The notes under the pieces are model-generated. The model saw nothing but the letters and a program-made list of their open reading frames with translations, was not told the origin of the DNA and made no database searches. The translations under genes were made by a program, and so were the position numbers. A DNA stretch of 64,000 bases. Origin: Bacteroidota bacterium. GTDB lineage: Bacteria; Bacteroidota; Bacteroidia; UBA8524. This document shows, in pieces, positions 35,768 to 46,346 of the stretch. Within the stretch, counting starts at the first letter, position 1. Each line of letters starts with the position of its first letter. Location: NCBI GenBank assembly GCA_008933805.1, contig WBUH01000007.1:1-64000 (forward strand). The letters are read 5' to 3'.

Positions 35768-38700
35768 ATGTCAATAATTGCAGGACCCGATAAAACACAA
35801 GCACTTGATGTAGTTTGTTATGAGCTTCCACAAGTGCCGGGATGGAATTTCAACTGGATGGTGCCGCCTAATGGAGTCATCCTCTCCCCAAACGATAAAA
35901 ATTCAATTGTTGTTCAATGGCTATCACCCGGAACAGGCTCTATTATGGCCACCGAACCGGGAGGCACCGTCAATCTGAATATTGATGTACTACCTCCTTC
36001 ACTCATTAGCGGACCTTGTCAGGCAAAACTGACAGAATATTCCACTTACTCTATACCCTTTAGTCCCGGCTCCAATTATAACTGGCAAATAATTGGCTCA
36101 GGCACAGTCATATCGTCGATTAATGAAAATGGAATAATAGTGCAGTGGGGAGGAACCGGCTCTCAAAAGGTGATGGTATCCGTAAACGGAGGGCCTTTTA
36201 ATGAACTTGAGGTATATGTTGACCTATACAACGATATTGATACACGCGGTATAGTAAACTACAACGATATAAGCATCGCAAAACTCAACACAGGTTCAGG
36301 CTCACCCCTCAACTGGTTTACTTTCAACGGGGGCTCAAATATAATAACCACCGGAACCGATAATAGTGCAATTGCATGGACAAATAATGGCCCAGCGGCA
36401 ATATACATTGAAGATACAGGAACTGGTGTATCCTATTGCCATCCCGTATATGTATCTGCACCAAACGTATTTATGGGGCCTTCTGAAGTTCAGGTGAGCC
36501 ATACCAACAGGTATTGTGTTCAACACTCAGGCTCCCCTAATACACCATATCCTTGGAATATTACCGGCAATGGCACCGTACACCCAATTACCAGTAATAC
36601 GGCATGTATTCAATGGGACAACCCCGGCAAAGTGGTTGTAATGATTACAGATATTACAATGGGTGTACTTTTCAAACACATACAAATAACCGACTCTTCC
36701 TTTATAAGTGGCATTTCGCAAGGTGTGCAACTAGAAAGTTATCCATTTCGTATAATAACTTCAGGAGCAGATTATACTTGGAATACATACGGAGCAGTAT
36801 CACAAATATTCTCTGTTACAGACGATTTGTTTATTGCCGGACTAAGCTCAATAGGCGTTGGGCTTGTATGGACGGAAGACACCGCAGGAGTAAAAAATTT
36901 TAAGCCCATTTGGGCTGAAGCCGATCAGGTTGTAGGCCCCCCGGTTTGTAATAACGGCGAAATCGCCACCTATTGGTTACCATATATTCCGGACGAAACA
37001 TACAGCTGGTATGTTATTGGCGGTGAAATTGAGGAAACATATAAAAATAAAGTAAAAATACATTGGACAACAGTTGGAACCAAAGCAGTTATAGCCGTTC
37101 GCGAATCTATAGGCGAAACACTTGCAGTGCCTGTGTATGTAGTTGAACGCCAGATTGACGGAGTCAAACAAGTTCCGATAAACTCAGCTTATGACTATAA
37201 CGTAACAGATACAGATTCAAGCGAACTTTTTGACTGGTATATTAGTGCCTCAAACGCAAGCTTCACAGGAGATTCCCAAGGTATAAGCCTCACCAACATT
37301 GATTATAGTGTTGCAGGGGTATGCTGGGTAATAGCTAAAGACTCAAGCAATAATAGTTTCACTAGTATTGTGAGAGTTTATGAAATTCCTGCACCTGTCA
37401 TAAGCGGAAACTTGCAGGCCTGTGCAAATGGCCCTGCAACACAATATACTTCGGCGTATGTTGACTCTGACTTTATGTACTGGTCGGTTGATGGAGGCGA
37501 TATTATTAATGAAACTCCCGGAGAAATTATAGTACAATGGAATACCGAAGGCACTGGCAAAGTAATGCTACGCCAAACCAATGACGCCTTTCTTACAGAA
37601 GCTGAACTAAACATCTCCCTACTGTTAAAACCCGAGCCTGAAATTTTAGGCCCGGCCAATGTGATTGGTGGCAAAATTGAAACCTATAAAGCCGCCAGTA
37701 CCGATAATGAATACATTTGGAGTGTTAGCAGCAGTGGCCAATTAATATCAGGACAGGGTACGCCCGAAATTATGATATTATGGCAAGTAGTTACTATTGA
37801 ACACAATGGCACTATCACGCTGGAAGAAAGCAATAATTATTGCAGTGCCGTGACTACTGATTTTGATGTAGTTATCTCACCCATTCCTGTACCTGAAATA
37901 CAAGGTGAAGATGAGGTGTGCGAGATGACAACCCATACTTACTCGGTTTTTGATAGTGCGAGTACTTTTTTGTGGGAAGTAGAAGGTGGAACCATCACTG
38001 CAGGACAAGGCTCACATTCAGTTTCAATCTTGTGGAACAATATGCTTTCCAACTCAACAGGCAAAGTAAAAGTAACTGAAACAAATGCCCTGTCAATTTC
38101 ACAAATAGCCGAGCTTGAAGTAAATGTATTTGTAATACCTGAGCCTGCAGTTGTAGGACCTTTAAATGTTGGTGCTACCAGTATTGCAACATATGAAGTA
38201 TATGACACAGGAAACTCTTTTATCTGGAGTGTGGTAGGAGGCAGCATTCTCTCAGGACAACACACACACCGTATTGAAGTGCAGTGGAATAATGTTACTA
38301 CACAAACATTAGGCGAAGTAGAGCTTGCAGAGGAATGCCTTGTTTGCAACAGCAACCCTGTGATTGATTCAAAAACAATTACTATAAAAGCTATACCCAA
38401 CCCTGTTATTACAGGTGATGACGAAGTGTGTAGTGGAAGTATTAGTAATTATGCTGCCGTTGACCATGGAAATGATTTTGTATGGGAAGTAACAGGTGGT
38501 TCTATTGTAAATACTCTAACCAACCCGCCTTCCGTAAATGTAAAATGGGATACAACAGCTGAGAAAACATATGGCGCTGTAAAACTAATCGAAAGCAGCC
38601 CTTATACAAATCCGGGTACTGTGGCATTAACCCACGAAGTAAAAATAGTACCTGTCGCTGCCCCCAATGTTACCGGCCCCCTGCAAATGGTATCCAATGC

Positions 38701-41700
38701 CTATTGTGCTTACAAAACTCCTGCAAGTGGCAATAATTTTGTCTGGGGATTGCCGACCGGAGGCGGAACAATAGTAGCAGGGCAAGGCACTAACTGCATA
38801 TGCGTCCAATGGAATAATTTCTTAAGCGGCTCAAATACTTACACTGTTCGTGTAACCGAATCTAATGGAATTTGCAGTACAGATAATATCCCTTCTCAAA
38901 TCAATGTAACCGTATATGGAAGTGCTGCATCAAACTTTATTGAGTTACAGAAAAATATTACACTAGCCCGGATTGGCCGAGATAGTCTGTTGGAGAACAT
39001 TATTCTTAAAAATGAACGGGGAAAAATTATCAACGAAGATTTGTTTGCTCTTGACCGAAAAAAGCTCCCTGCTCTCGACCCGCGTAGGCTGGAACTTGAT
39101 AATGAAAAACAACAGATCACTAACGACATTACTGATTTCACTTCATCGGTAGAGTCTAATAACAGTCTGCTGGAAACTTATTTAGCTGACTTAAATAATA
39201 GTAACCCTTCAGAGTTGGTTGCCAACCATGATAATGGTATTCCTCACGCACTTTTCCCTGTAAGGCTTGAAACCAAATTCAAAAAGTTTGACGATGGCGG
39301 AACAGATAAGTATAAAATACGTGTACGCTTGTACCCTGATGATTTGATGGTGCATACCCACGAAGAAAGCCTTACTCCTTGGGAAATAAGCACAGCTAAG
39401 GATTACTGGTTGAAGGTATGGGCAAGCAATACCACACAAACACAGAAAGATGCGTGGGCATTTGTAGCCAAACGTTTTAGTTCACAAAGAGCTGCTTGGA
39501 TTATAAAAAAATTAACTCCTACAAATATTACCCAAATTGGTTTAGCACCTATCCCACTATTTCCTTTGGTCGATATAAAAACATCAGGGTGGACTCAACA
39601 GCCCGAAGTACGCATTATGCCTGATAAATTTCAGGTAAATGTGTATTACAAAGCCACGCCCGAAGCCGATTACACCCACCTTGCAGGAGAATTCTTTAAC
39701 CAGATTGAAGACAGGCTGAAATGCGGTATTGATCCATTTAACGACGAAAGTCTGAAACTAAACGACACAAACCCTGATGATGAAAAACTTGAGTTTGGTG
39801 GTGGTATTGAATGGATGAGCGAGTTTAATGATGCCTTGGATAAAGGGATGGCCGGAGAAATTGTGTTAACTGGCATTAACAGTCTAACCAATACTGATAT
39901 TGAAGATGGAATATTTAAAGTTGTAGCTATAGGCGTACGATACACAACCGATGCCACCAACTCTGCCACTAAAATAGGAGAGTTTATAGATGCCAAGCAC
40001 TACACCTCAACAGGAATTGAAGTTCTGGGTAAAAACTATCAGGTAGGCAATAGCGGAGGCAAAGACGCTAGCTATGTACGTGATGAAAATATTGAAAAAA
40101 CATTTGAGACTGAACTAAATCCCCCCCTTTTCTCCCAACAAACCGCTTATGCCGATAAGGCCGATGGCCAACGTATAGCTGAGTTACTTGGCATCAGTCC
40201 TGAAAAATTCTATCACGTTAAAAACAGTAATCTTATCTCCCACCTTGGCTCAATTCGCACCAACAACGCTTTGTGGGCATCTACAATGGGTTATTACCTG
40301 GGAGACCTATGGCATGAAACAGTTTCCAGACAGGAACTTGACCTTACCCGTCAGTTTTTTGTGAATCACGTTAACGGTGCAGGAACCATACCTTCGCTTC
40401 GCATTCACAATAACATTTATGGCATATTACCTATAAGCGATTATGATACATGGCAATGGGAAAATACAGACCCTGATAGCGTTTACCTTACCAAACTTAC
40501 CCAAACATCAAACACTTTTAAAACTGCCTGGCGAAATAACATTAACGGTGTTGAATATGCCAGCAAGCCAGAGCCTTCAGGATTAAATAAAAACCAGCGA
40601 CTGTTTGATATTATCAGCCTACAACCCGTATCCATGAGTTATTATCACAGGTTTGCTATTGGGCTTGACTTTTTGTGGAACCACAAATCATTTTCAAATG
40701 CAATGAGTGATGCATCGCTATGGTACGACGAAAGGTATACAGAAATACAGAATTTGTGGAATGAAATGCACTTTAGCAATTCAGGCAAAAACATTCCTTA
40801 CGATTACCCCAAAATGATGCGTTTGAGGTTTTTTAACGAAGCCAAAGGAAAAATGCGTCAAGGACTGGTGCAAAATCAAAAACTATCGTGGATTGATCCT
40901 ATTCTCCCTATTAATGATAACTACCTTCACTGGATTGCCAATGCTGATTTTGATACACTAACCGACGAAATTTTTGCTACACCTAATACACCACCTAATA
41001 ACCTGCTATATCTGCTGGGTCGCCACGCGCTACTATTAGAATACTGGCGAGCAGCAATGGATGTATATACTCTAAACGGGCTGCCTCCCTTGCAAAATGG
41101 CTGGACAGATGCTGAGTTTCTTGATTTTGGTAACTTAAGCACAACGCACCCAATGCCCACAACGCTGGATATTATGAAAACCGGCGTTAGTAAATGGAAA
41201 GTGCTTAGCGACACCTCCATTATGCCGCCGCTTAGCATGGCAAAAAACCTTGATAACAGTCCAACTGCCGATATATCAAAAGTGAGGGCTGATTTAGAAT
41301 ATCTGGCTAATTTACCATCAGCTGAAGTAGATTTGCTTTTGCGTCAGCATCTTGATTTATGCTCATACCGTCTTGATGCATGGCAAACAGGTATGGCCAA
41401 CCGCCGCATCTATACTTACAAAGACCCACAATCATCTTCATATAAACCAGGTGTTTATCTTGGTGCCTACGGCTGGGTTGAAGACCTAACCGTAAAAGAA
41501 AGGACCTACCTGCCTGCTAACACTGTTGACGGCATTACCGGCGATGTCGAAGATACCGAAGGCAGACTGGGCTACATATTCGCCCCAAGCATGAACCAAG
41601 CTTCGGCTGCAGCACTGCTAAAAAGCGGCTACGACTCGGTAAAAGATAACGAATGGGGTAGCGATTATGGCTATCCACGTCGCATAGGGTTGAGTTCAGA

Positions 41701-43855
41701 ACGCGTTCGTAAAGCGATGCACATTTTCGAAGCCTTAAAAAACGGACAGGAACTGGGTGTAATACTAGGCAATGAATTTGAACGAAATGTACGCGAACGC
41801 ATTAGTTCACAAGGGGTTGATGTTGTAGAAGGTCTGCTGGATATTTTCAGGTCAAACTTCCTGTTTGATCCGGTAACATCTGCTGAATCAGGACAACCGC
41901 TTGAAAAATCACAAGCAAAAGTAAATATTAACGGTTTCAGGCTATACAAACGTACTCGCATGGATGCCGATTCTGAATACCCATATCAAATTATCGGAAG
42001 CTTACCAGCGCCAAGCACTTCTGACCCTGTCGAAATAGCTCAAATTGAAGCTATTGAAACCTCGCTTGACCTGATGACCGAATCTATTGATGCACTGGGT
42101 GATTTGTGCATGGCCGAAGCTTCATACCAACTCTTACTTGAGAATTTTGATGCAAGCAGTGCAATTGCCAACTTGGTACAAAAGGGTGAAGATTTTCCAA
42201 AACGTATGGATATTGTCGAAGGTGAAGACACAGGAGCAGCATTACAACAACGCTACGCCCTTACTTTTGATAATAATGATGTAAACAACATTACAGGATG
42301 GCCATCTTCGCTCACCTTGCGTGCCAAAGCCGAACCGTACCTAAACAAATGGATAGCCTCAAAACTCCCTGAAGGAGAAAATATTTTCTGTACCGTTCAA
42401 TTCCTGCAATTAAACACAAATACTCCGGTTGATTTAAATGCTTCGGGAGCTCCGTCAAATATATACGCAACAGATATAGTAACCTCTAAAGATTTGGGAT
42501 TACATCCTATTGACCTCTTATACCTCACCGAAAACGACTACAACAATGATGGCACAGCATTGTGCCAGCTCATTAGGTACTATGTCCGCAAACAATTTAG
42601 CTTGCCAGAAACAACGGATATATTTGTTGATTTCCAGAACAAACAAGGCTTGCCCGGAGGAGCCTACACATTTTATGATGTCCTCCCCACACTAAGGCAC
42701 ATAACAAAACTGGTTACCGAAAGCCGTCCGCTTACGGCTCTTGACTTCATGTTCGGACACGAGCTAAAAGACGGTATTGACAATGGCTGTGATGTAAATG
42801 AACTATATGGCCGCCTCAATAATGCACTAGCTTCATTAAATAGTATTTACTCAACGCTTGAGCTTATTAAAGCCAGAATTACTGAAGATAAAGCCCTTGC
42901 TGAAGACTACACGGTACTGCAAAACACAATGCTGCAGGCAGCTAAAGCTGGAATACCTGCAGCAACTCCCAATTATGCCATTGAGACAAACAACACCGTT
43001 AAAAATAACTGGCTGGCACAAGTGAATGCTGTACTGGAAGATTTAAGCAAGCGTATTGCACCAGCAACTGACAAATTCAACGCATTAACCCCCGTATTAA
43101 GCAGTATGCCTGTAGCCGATGCAACAACCATTTTGAAAGAAGTTGTGCAGCTATTGTTTGGCAAACAGTTTATGATTATTCCAAGATTTAAACTGTTCAA
43201 CCCTGCTGAAATTTCAGCCGCTTACACAGCAGCCCCCCTTATTCTGCCAGCAAATATCCCGCTACCGATGGAAGAATGGATGCAGGGCATCTCAAAAGTG
43301 CGTACAAAGCTCACAACAGTTGATAACCTAAACACCTTTACTGAAATATTACTGGGTGAAGAGCCTGAATTTAAGCCCTTACAATTACCATACATGGCAA
43401 ACGATAAGTGGTATGGAATGGCACACAACGCTATTAATCACGAAGCTAGCAAACTTTCTGTTGTTGTGCAGCCATTTAGTTCAGAAGTAGATGGTTCTGA
43501 TTTTGCCGGATGGTGCACAGGTATTATGGCTGATGAATGGGACGAGATTATCCCGTATCCCAAACAAACAGCCGGACTTGCTTTCAACTATGATAAGCCG
43601 GTGGCCAAAGCTCCTAACTGCATCCTATTGGCGGTATCGCCGGTTGTAGACAGTAACGGCTGGAATTTCGACCACCTATTGGGCACTGTAAATTCGGCAC
43701 TTGAATTATCAAAAATACGTGCAGTTGACCCCAAATTACTTGGAGAATCTGAATACGGACATATCCTGCGCGCTGTTGTGACTCCTTATCAGCCAGATAA
43801 AAAAACAATTACTTCAGACATTGAAAGGGCTTTTACTATCAACCCCCAAAATTAA
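35768..43855 (+). CDS. 2695-residue fusion: PKD-like repeat arm plus conserved giant body
   Basis: Residues 1-1050 are about a dozen PKD-like repeats of 80-90 residues (NYNWQIIGSGTVI, SFIWSVVGGSILSGQ, FVWGLPTGGGTIVAGQGTN), the same module as in the secreted proteins at 1-11.9 kb. Here, however, there is no signal peptide and no T9SS tail. A charged helical linker (~1055-1150) leads to a body beginning LFPVRLETKFKKF and KIRVRLYPDDLMVHTHEESL, followed by ~1500 residues of mixed alpha/beta with many helices. I recall bodies of this kind (VRLETRF ... YPDD ... HTHE) as separate proteins elsewhere, so the repeat arm looks like a Bacteroidota addition. It is coded 30 bases after the previous gene and 6 before the next. 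Confidence 0.7.
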   Translation: MSIIAGPDKTQALDVVCYELPQVPGWNFNWMVPPNGVILSPNDKNSIVVQWLSPGTGSIMATEPGGTVNLNIDVLPPSLISGPCQAKLTEYSTYSIPFSPGSNYNWQIIGSGTVISSINENGIIVQWGGTGSQKVMVSVNGGPFNELEVYVDLYNDIDTRGIVNYNDISIAKLNTGSGSPLNWFTFNGGSNIITTGTDNSAIAWTNNGPAAIYIEDTGTGVSYCHPVYVSAPNVFMGPSEVQVSHTNRYCVQHSGSPNTPYPWNITGNGTVHPITSNTACIQWDNPGKVVVMITDITMGVLFKHIQITDSSFISGISQGVQLESYPFRIITSGADYTWNTYGAVSQIFSVTDDLFIAGLSSIGVGLVWTEDTAGVKNFKPIWAEADQVVGPPVCNNGEIATYWLPYIPDETYSWYVIGGEIEETYKNKVKIHWTTVGTKAVIAVRESIGETLAVPVYVVERQIDGVKQVPINSAYDYNVTDTDSSELFDWYISASNASFTGDSQGISLTNIDYSVAGVCWVIAKDSSNNSFTSIVRVYEIPAPVISGNLQACANGPATQYTSAYVDSDFMYWSVDGGDIINETPGEIIVQWNTEGTGKVMLRQTNDAFLTEAELNISLLLKPEPEILGPANVIGGKIETYKAASTDNEYIWSVSSSGQLISGQGTPEIMILWQVVTIEHNGTITLEESNNYCSAVTTDFDVVISPIPVPEIQGEDEVCEMTTHTYSVFDSASTFLWEVEGGTITAGQGSHSVSILWNNMLSNSTGKVKVTETNALSISQIAELEVNVFVIPEPAVVGPLNVGATSIATYEVYDTGNSFIWSVVGGSILSGQHTHRIEVQWNNVTTQTLGEVELAEECLVCNSNPVIDSKTITIKAIPNPVITGDDEVCSGSISNYAAVDHGNDFVWEVTGGSIVNTLTNPPSVNVKWDTTAEKTYGAVKLIESSPYTNPGTVALTHEVKIVPVAAPNVTGPLQMVSNAYCAYKTPASGNNFVWGLPTGGGTIVAGQGTNCICVQWNNFLSGSNTYTVRVTESNGICSTDNIPSQINVTVYGSAASNFIELQKNITLARIGRDSLLENIILKNERGKIINEDLFALDRKKLPALDPRRLELDNEKQQITNDITDFTSSVESNNSLLETYLADLNNSNPSELVANHDNGIPHALFPVRLETKFKKFDDGGTDKYKIRVRLYPDDLMVHTHEESLTPWEISTAKDYWLKVWASNTTQTQKDAWAFVAKRFSSQRAAWIIKKLTPTNITQIGLAPIPLFPLVDIKTSGWTQQPEVRIMPDKFQVNVYYKATPEADYTHLAGEFFNQIEDRLKCGIDPFNDESLKLNDTNPDDEKLEFGGGIEWMSEFNDALDKGMAGEIVLTGINSLTNTDIEDGIFKVVAIGVRYTTDATNSATKIGEFIDAKHYTSTGIEVLGKNYQVGNSGGKDASYVRDENIEKTFETELNPPLFSQQTAYADKADGQRIAELLGISPEKFYHVKNSNLISHLGSIRTNNALWASTMGYYLGDLWHETVSRQELDLTRQFFVNHVNGAGTIPSLRIHNNIYGILPISDYDTWQWENTDPDSVYLTKLTQTSNTFKTAWRNNINGVEYASKPEPSGLNKNQRLFDIISLQPVSMSYYHRFAIGLDFLWNHKSFSNAMSDASLWYDERYTEIQNLWNEMHFSNSGKNIPYDYPKMMRLRFFNEAKGKMRQGLVQNQKLSWIDPILPINDNYLHWIANADFDTLTDEIFATPNTPPNNLLYLLGRHALLLEYWRAAMDVYTLNGLPPLQNGWTDAEFLDFGNLSTTHPMPTTLDIMKTGVSKWKVLSDTSIMPPLSMAKNLDNSPTADISKVRADLEYLANLPSAEVDLLLRQHLDLCSYRLDAWQTGMANRRIYTYKDPQSSSYKPGVYLGAYGWVEDLTVKERTYLPANTVDGITGDVEDTEGRLGYIFAPSMNQASAAALLKSGYDSVKDNEWGSDYGYPRRIGLSSERVRKAMHIFEALKNGQELGVILGNEFERNVRERISSQGVDVVEGLLDIFRSNFLFDPVTSAESGQPLEKSQAKVNINGFRLYKRTRMDADSEYPYQIIGSLPAPSTSDPVEIAQIEAIETSLDLMTESIDALGDLCMAEASYQLLLENFDASSAIANLVQKGEDFPKRMDIVEGEDTGAALQQRYALTFDNNDVNNITGWPSSLTLRAKAEPYLNKWIASKLPEGENIFCTVQFLQLNTNTPVDLNASGAPSNIYATDIVTSKDLGLHPIDLLYLTENDYNNDGTALCQLIRYYVRKQFSLPETTDIFVDFQNKQGLPGGAYTFYDVLPTLRHITKLVTESRPLTALDFMFGHELKDGIDNGCDVNELYGRLNNALASLNSIYSTLELIKARITEDKALAEDYTVLQNTMLQAAKAGIPAATPNYAIETNNTVKNNWLAQVNAVLEDLSKRIAPATDKFNALTPVLSSMPVADATTILKEVVQLLFGKQFMIIPRFKLFNPAEISAAYTAAPLILPANIPLPMEEWMQGISKVRTKLTTVDNLNTFTEILLGEEPEFKPLQLPYMANDKWYGMAHNAINHEASKLSVVVQPFSSEVDGSDFAGWCTGIMADEWDEIIPYPKQTAGLAFNYDKPVAKAPNCILLAVSPVVDSNGWNFDHLLGTVNSALELSKIRAVDPKLLGESEYGHILRAVVTPYQPDKKTITSDIERAFTINPQN

Positions 43856-43861
43856 AAACAC

Positions 43862-46288
43862 ATGGCAAACGACTATAGATCATCAGTAATTTGGGCCGCA
43901 ATAGAGGCACAATTGCGTTCAAAAGACCTTGAACATACCTTACCCGCCATTGTGCACGATCCGTTATGGACACTAAGCACACAATGGAGGATGGGAGAGT
44001 TTAAAGGCGAAGACACTGGTTTCCCCCTGATGGCACAGGCTCATGTGCAAAATACCCGTGCCACACGATATGGCCCAAAGTATGGCGACGTTCAACCCAT
44101 TAGCCAGGATGCTCCTATGGAGTGCATTATAGAACGTGAACAGATTGAAATAGACCTTTCTACACGCCTTCAAATGGGCAGGTATTGGTTTAAGTTGTTG
44201 GCATTGCACGGTATGAAGGGCAAATACGAAACGTTGTTTATTACTTATTTTCCTGTTGACGAAGCAACAACACCTGAGCAAATTTGTAATACAGAAGCCC
44301 TACAAGTACGGCTACTGGCAGGAACAAGAGCAATTGACGGTTATAAATTGTATGATTATTTAACCAGTTCAACCCCTAATAAAACTGCCGCCGACCTTGA
44401 AGCCTATTTACAAAGTGAAACAACCAATTTTCTATCTGGCGACATAACTGGTATCAATACCGCTATTGGGGAGTTCATTACGTTTTATAATCGCCTATAC
44501 TCGCAACCCGAAACCGATGAATCAGCATGGGATGCCAGCAGGATGGAATACGAGGCGAAACTATCAATGCCTGTCCCCGTTGGTAGCGGTACTGAACAAA
44601 AAGTGGTAAAAACGCACCGCTTTTCTGGCGGTAGGCTTAACTGGTATGAATTTGATGCCGATCCTGATACCAACGAATTGATTGAACCTGTGGGTGTAAC
44701 CATTGATGATAATGTGATTACTGAATTTAAAGCTCAAAGGGTACAAGCCAGTGTTAATTTTTCGGGCATTGCTCCTGAACGCTGGTATAAGGTGCAACAA
44801 GGCAATTACAACTATGCGGCAGTACAGCCTGATAAAACAGATGTTTTCAGCATGATAGTGAACGATTTTATTTTTGGCTATAGCAACGATTGGAGTATAC
44901 TGCCTTTTGAAGTAGATAAAGGCAGTTATAGCAAGGTAAAAAGCATTGTGGTTAAAGATGTGTTTGGCGATTACGTATATGCTGGTGGCGAATATGAACA
45001 AAGTCAACCGGGCTATAACGAACTCTGGACTATTTTTACTCTGAACGAAAGCGGCACGCCCAATAATTTTGAGCATAACCTGTTTATCCCGCCCGTATCA
45101 GCCAAACTGCTCACCAGTGAACCAATTGAACAAGTGAATCTGTTGCGCGATGACGCTGCGGCAATGGCTTGGGCAGTAGAGAAAAGAATATCAAACGAAA
45201 TTGGTGGCTCAATGGATGGTAGTGTTGCTGCACTTAAATTATCAGACTACTTGCATCTGCAAGCAATGCTCGACCCCATTACAAGTACTGAAGATCCAGG
45301 TCCTGAAGAAGGCATGTTTGATTTTGAAGCCTATGATAAAGCCAAAATACACTACAAGCTCATGAACCAAGCTCCCGAGCATTGGATACCCTTAATCCCA
45401 AAACATGTGCCCGGTAGCGATACCAAAACTGAATACTGGCGTTCAAAAGTGCCTCGAATACTGCACAGTAAGCTGGTTGATGAGGAAGAACTAGAATACA
45501 TTGAACCCCGCACCCGTATTATGCGCTACGGACTTGACACCCCTTTACCACAAAGGCTTTCATTCAAAAGTAACGACGTGCCAAGCGAGGGAGTGCTTGT
45601 TAGCCGCTCATATCGTCGTACCCGCTGGTATGATGGCAGTATATGGGTTTGGATGGGCCGCAATCGCAATGCAGGCAGCGGTACCGGACTAAGCGGACTT
45701 GAATTTGACATTTTCTTAAAAACAAACGATCGTACACCATTAAAAGAAATAGACATGGCAAACTTATCAGATGCCCAAAGAAGACAGCTATTGCAATCGC
45801 TATCACCTTCTTTTATTTACCAAAACCTTACCGAGGCGCAACGTACGGTATTATTACAAGCACTGCCCTCTGCTGAATACTATGAAGCTCAATCGGCAGC
45901 TAACCTTGTAGCCGGTTACGACAGCATTGCTGATAACAGCAAAAAACTGGATGTGTATTTTGGCACTGCCAATCATCCCGTGTTTGAATTTACCTACACT
46001 ACTACGGGTAATGACAACGAAACAATGGCAGGCATCTCTGATGAGGTAGCAAACACCATTGATTTTGTGAGAATTGATACCGATTACTCACACAATTATG
46101 CAACTCCAACATTTAAAATCATTAATCCTGCAAATGCTGAGTTTGATGTTACACTTCCTTTTACAGCCCCTGCCGGATTTAAAGTACAAGTTACTTTTAC
46201 ACGACCCGATGGTGATAACGATGCTTTGGTTAAACTGCTGGGTAAATATCAGGATGATCCTATTGAAGTCCAAGCGTCATTACTCTAA
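43862..46288 (+). CDS. 808-residue conserved protein, last gene of giant operon
   Basis: No signal peptide or membrane helix. The N-terminus holds an unusually conserved-looking block (VIWAAIEAQLRSKDLEHTLP, PLWTLSTQWRMGEFKGEDTG), then a helical middle, SGGRLNWYEFDADP near 258, and RTRWYDGSIWVWMGRNRNAG near 580. After a short helical linker (AQRRQLLQSLSPSFIYQNL) the last ~100 residues form a separate beta domain. No enzyme motif is seen. It follows the 2695-residue gene by 6 bases and is closed by the terminator at 46312. Together with the two genes before it, it appears to be a co-conserved set of unknown function. Confidence 0.65.
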   Translation: MANDYRSSVIWAAIEAQLRSKDLEHTLPAIVHDPLWTLSTQWRMGEFKGEDTGFPLMAQAHVQNTRATRYGPKYGDVQPISQDAPMECIIEREQIEIDLSTRLQMGRYWFKLLALHGMKGKYETLFITYFPVDEATTPEQICNTEALQVRLLAGTRAIDGYKLYDYLTSSTPNKTAADLEAYLQSETTNFLSGDITGINTAIGEFITFYNRLYSQPETDESAWDASRMEYEAKLSMPVPVGSGTEQKVVKTHRFSGGRLNWYEFDADPDTNELIEPVGVTIDDNVITEFKAQRVQASVNFSGIAPERWYKVQQGNYNYAAVQPDKTDVFSMIVNDFIFGYSNDWSILPFEVDKGSYSKVKSIVVKDVFGDYVYAGGEYEQSQPGYNELWTIFTLNESGTPNNFEHNLFIPPVSAKLLTSEPIEQVNLLRDDAAAMAWAVEKRISNEIGGSMDGSVAALKLSDYLHLQAMLDPITSTEDPGPEEGMFDFEAYDKAKIHYKLMNQAPEHWIPLIPKHVPGSDTKTEYWRSKVPRILHSKLVDEEELEYIEPRTRIMRYGLDTPLPQRLSFKSNDVPSEGVLVSRSYRRTRWYDGSIWVWMGRNRNAGSGTGLSGLEFDIFLKTNDRTPLKEIDMANLSDAQRRQLLQSLSPSFIYQNLTEAQRTVLLQALPSAEYYEAQSAANLVAGYDSIADNSKKLDVYFGTANHPVFEFTYTTTGNDNETMAGISDEVANTIDFVRIDTDYSHNYATPTFKIINPANAEFDVTLPFTAPAGFKVQVTFTRPDGDNDALVKLLGKYQDDPIEVQASLL

Positions 46289-46311
46289 TACAATTGTTGA
46301 TTTAACCCTAC

Positions 46312-46346
46312 AAATGAGTTGACTCTATTTTGAGTCAACTCATTTT
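46312..46346 (+). terminator. Intrinsic terminator of the giant operon
   Basis: A perfect 14-bp stem (aaatgagttgactc / gagtcaactcattt) with a 6-nt loop and T-rich tail, 24 bases after the last stop codon. Confidence 0.9.

Noticed and set aside
23880-46288. Reading the giant operon as a phage tail or contractile injection system
   Set aside because: I could find no sheath, tube, baseplate-spike or AAA+ ATPase gene in the window; the idea remains open only if such genes lie outside it.
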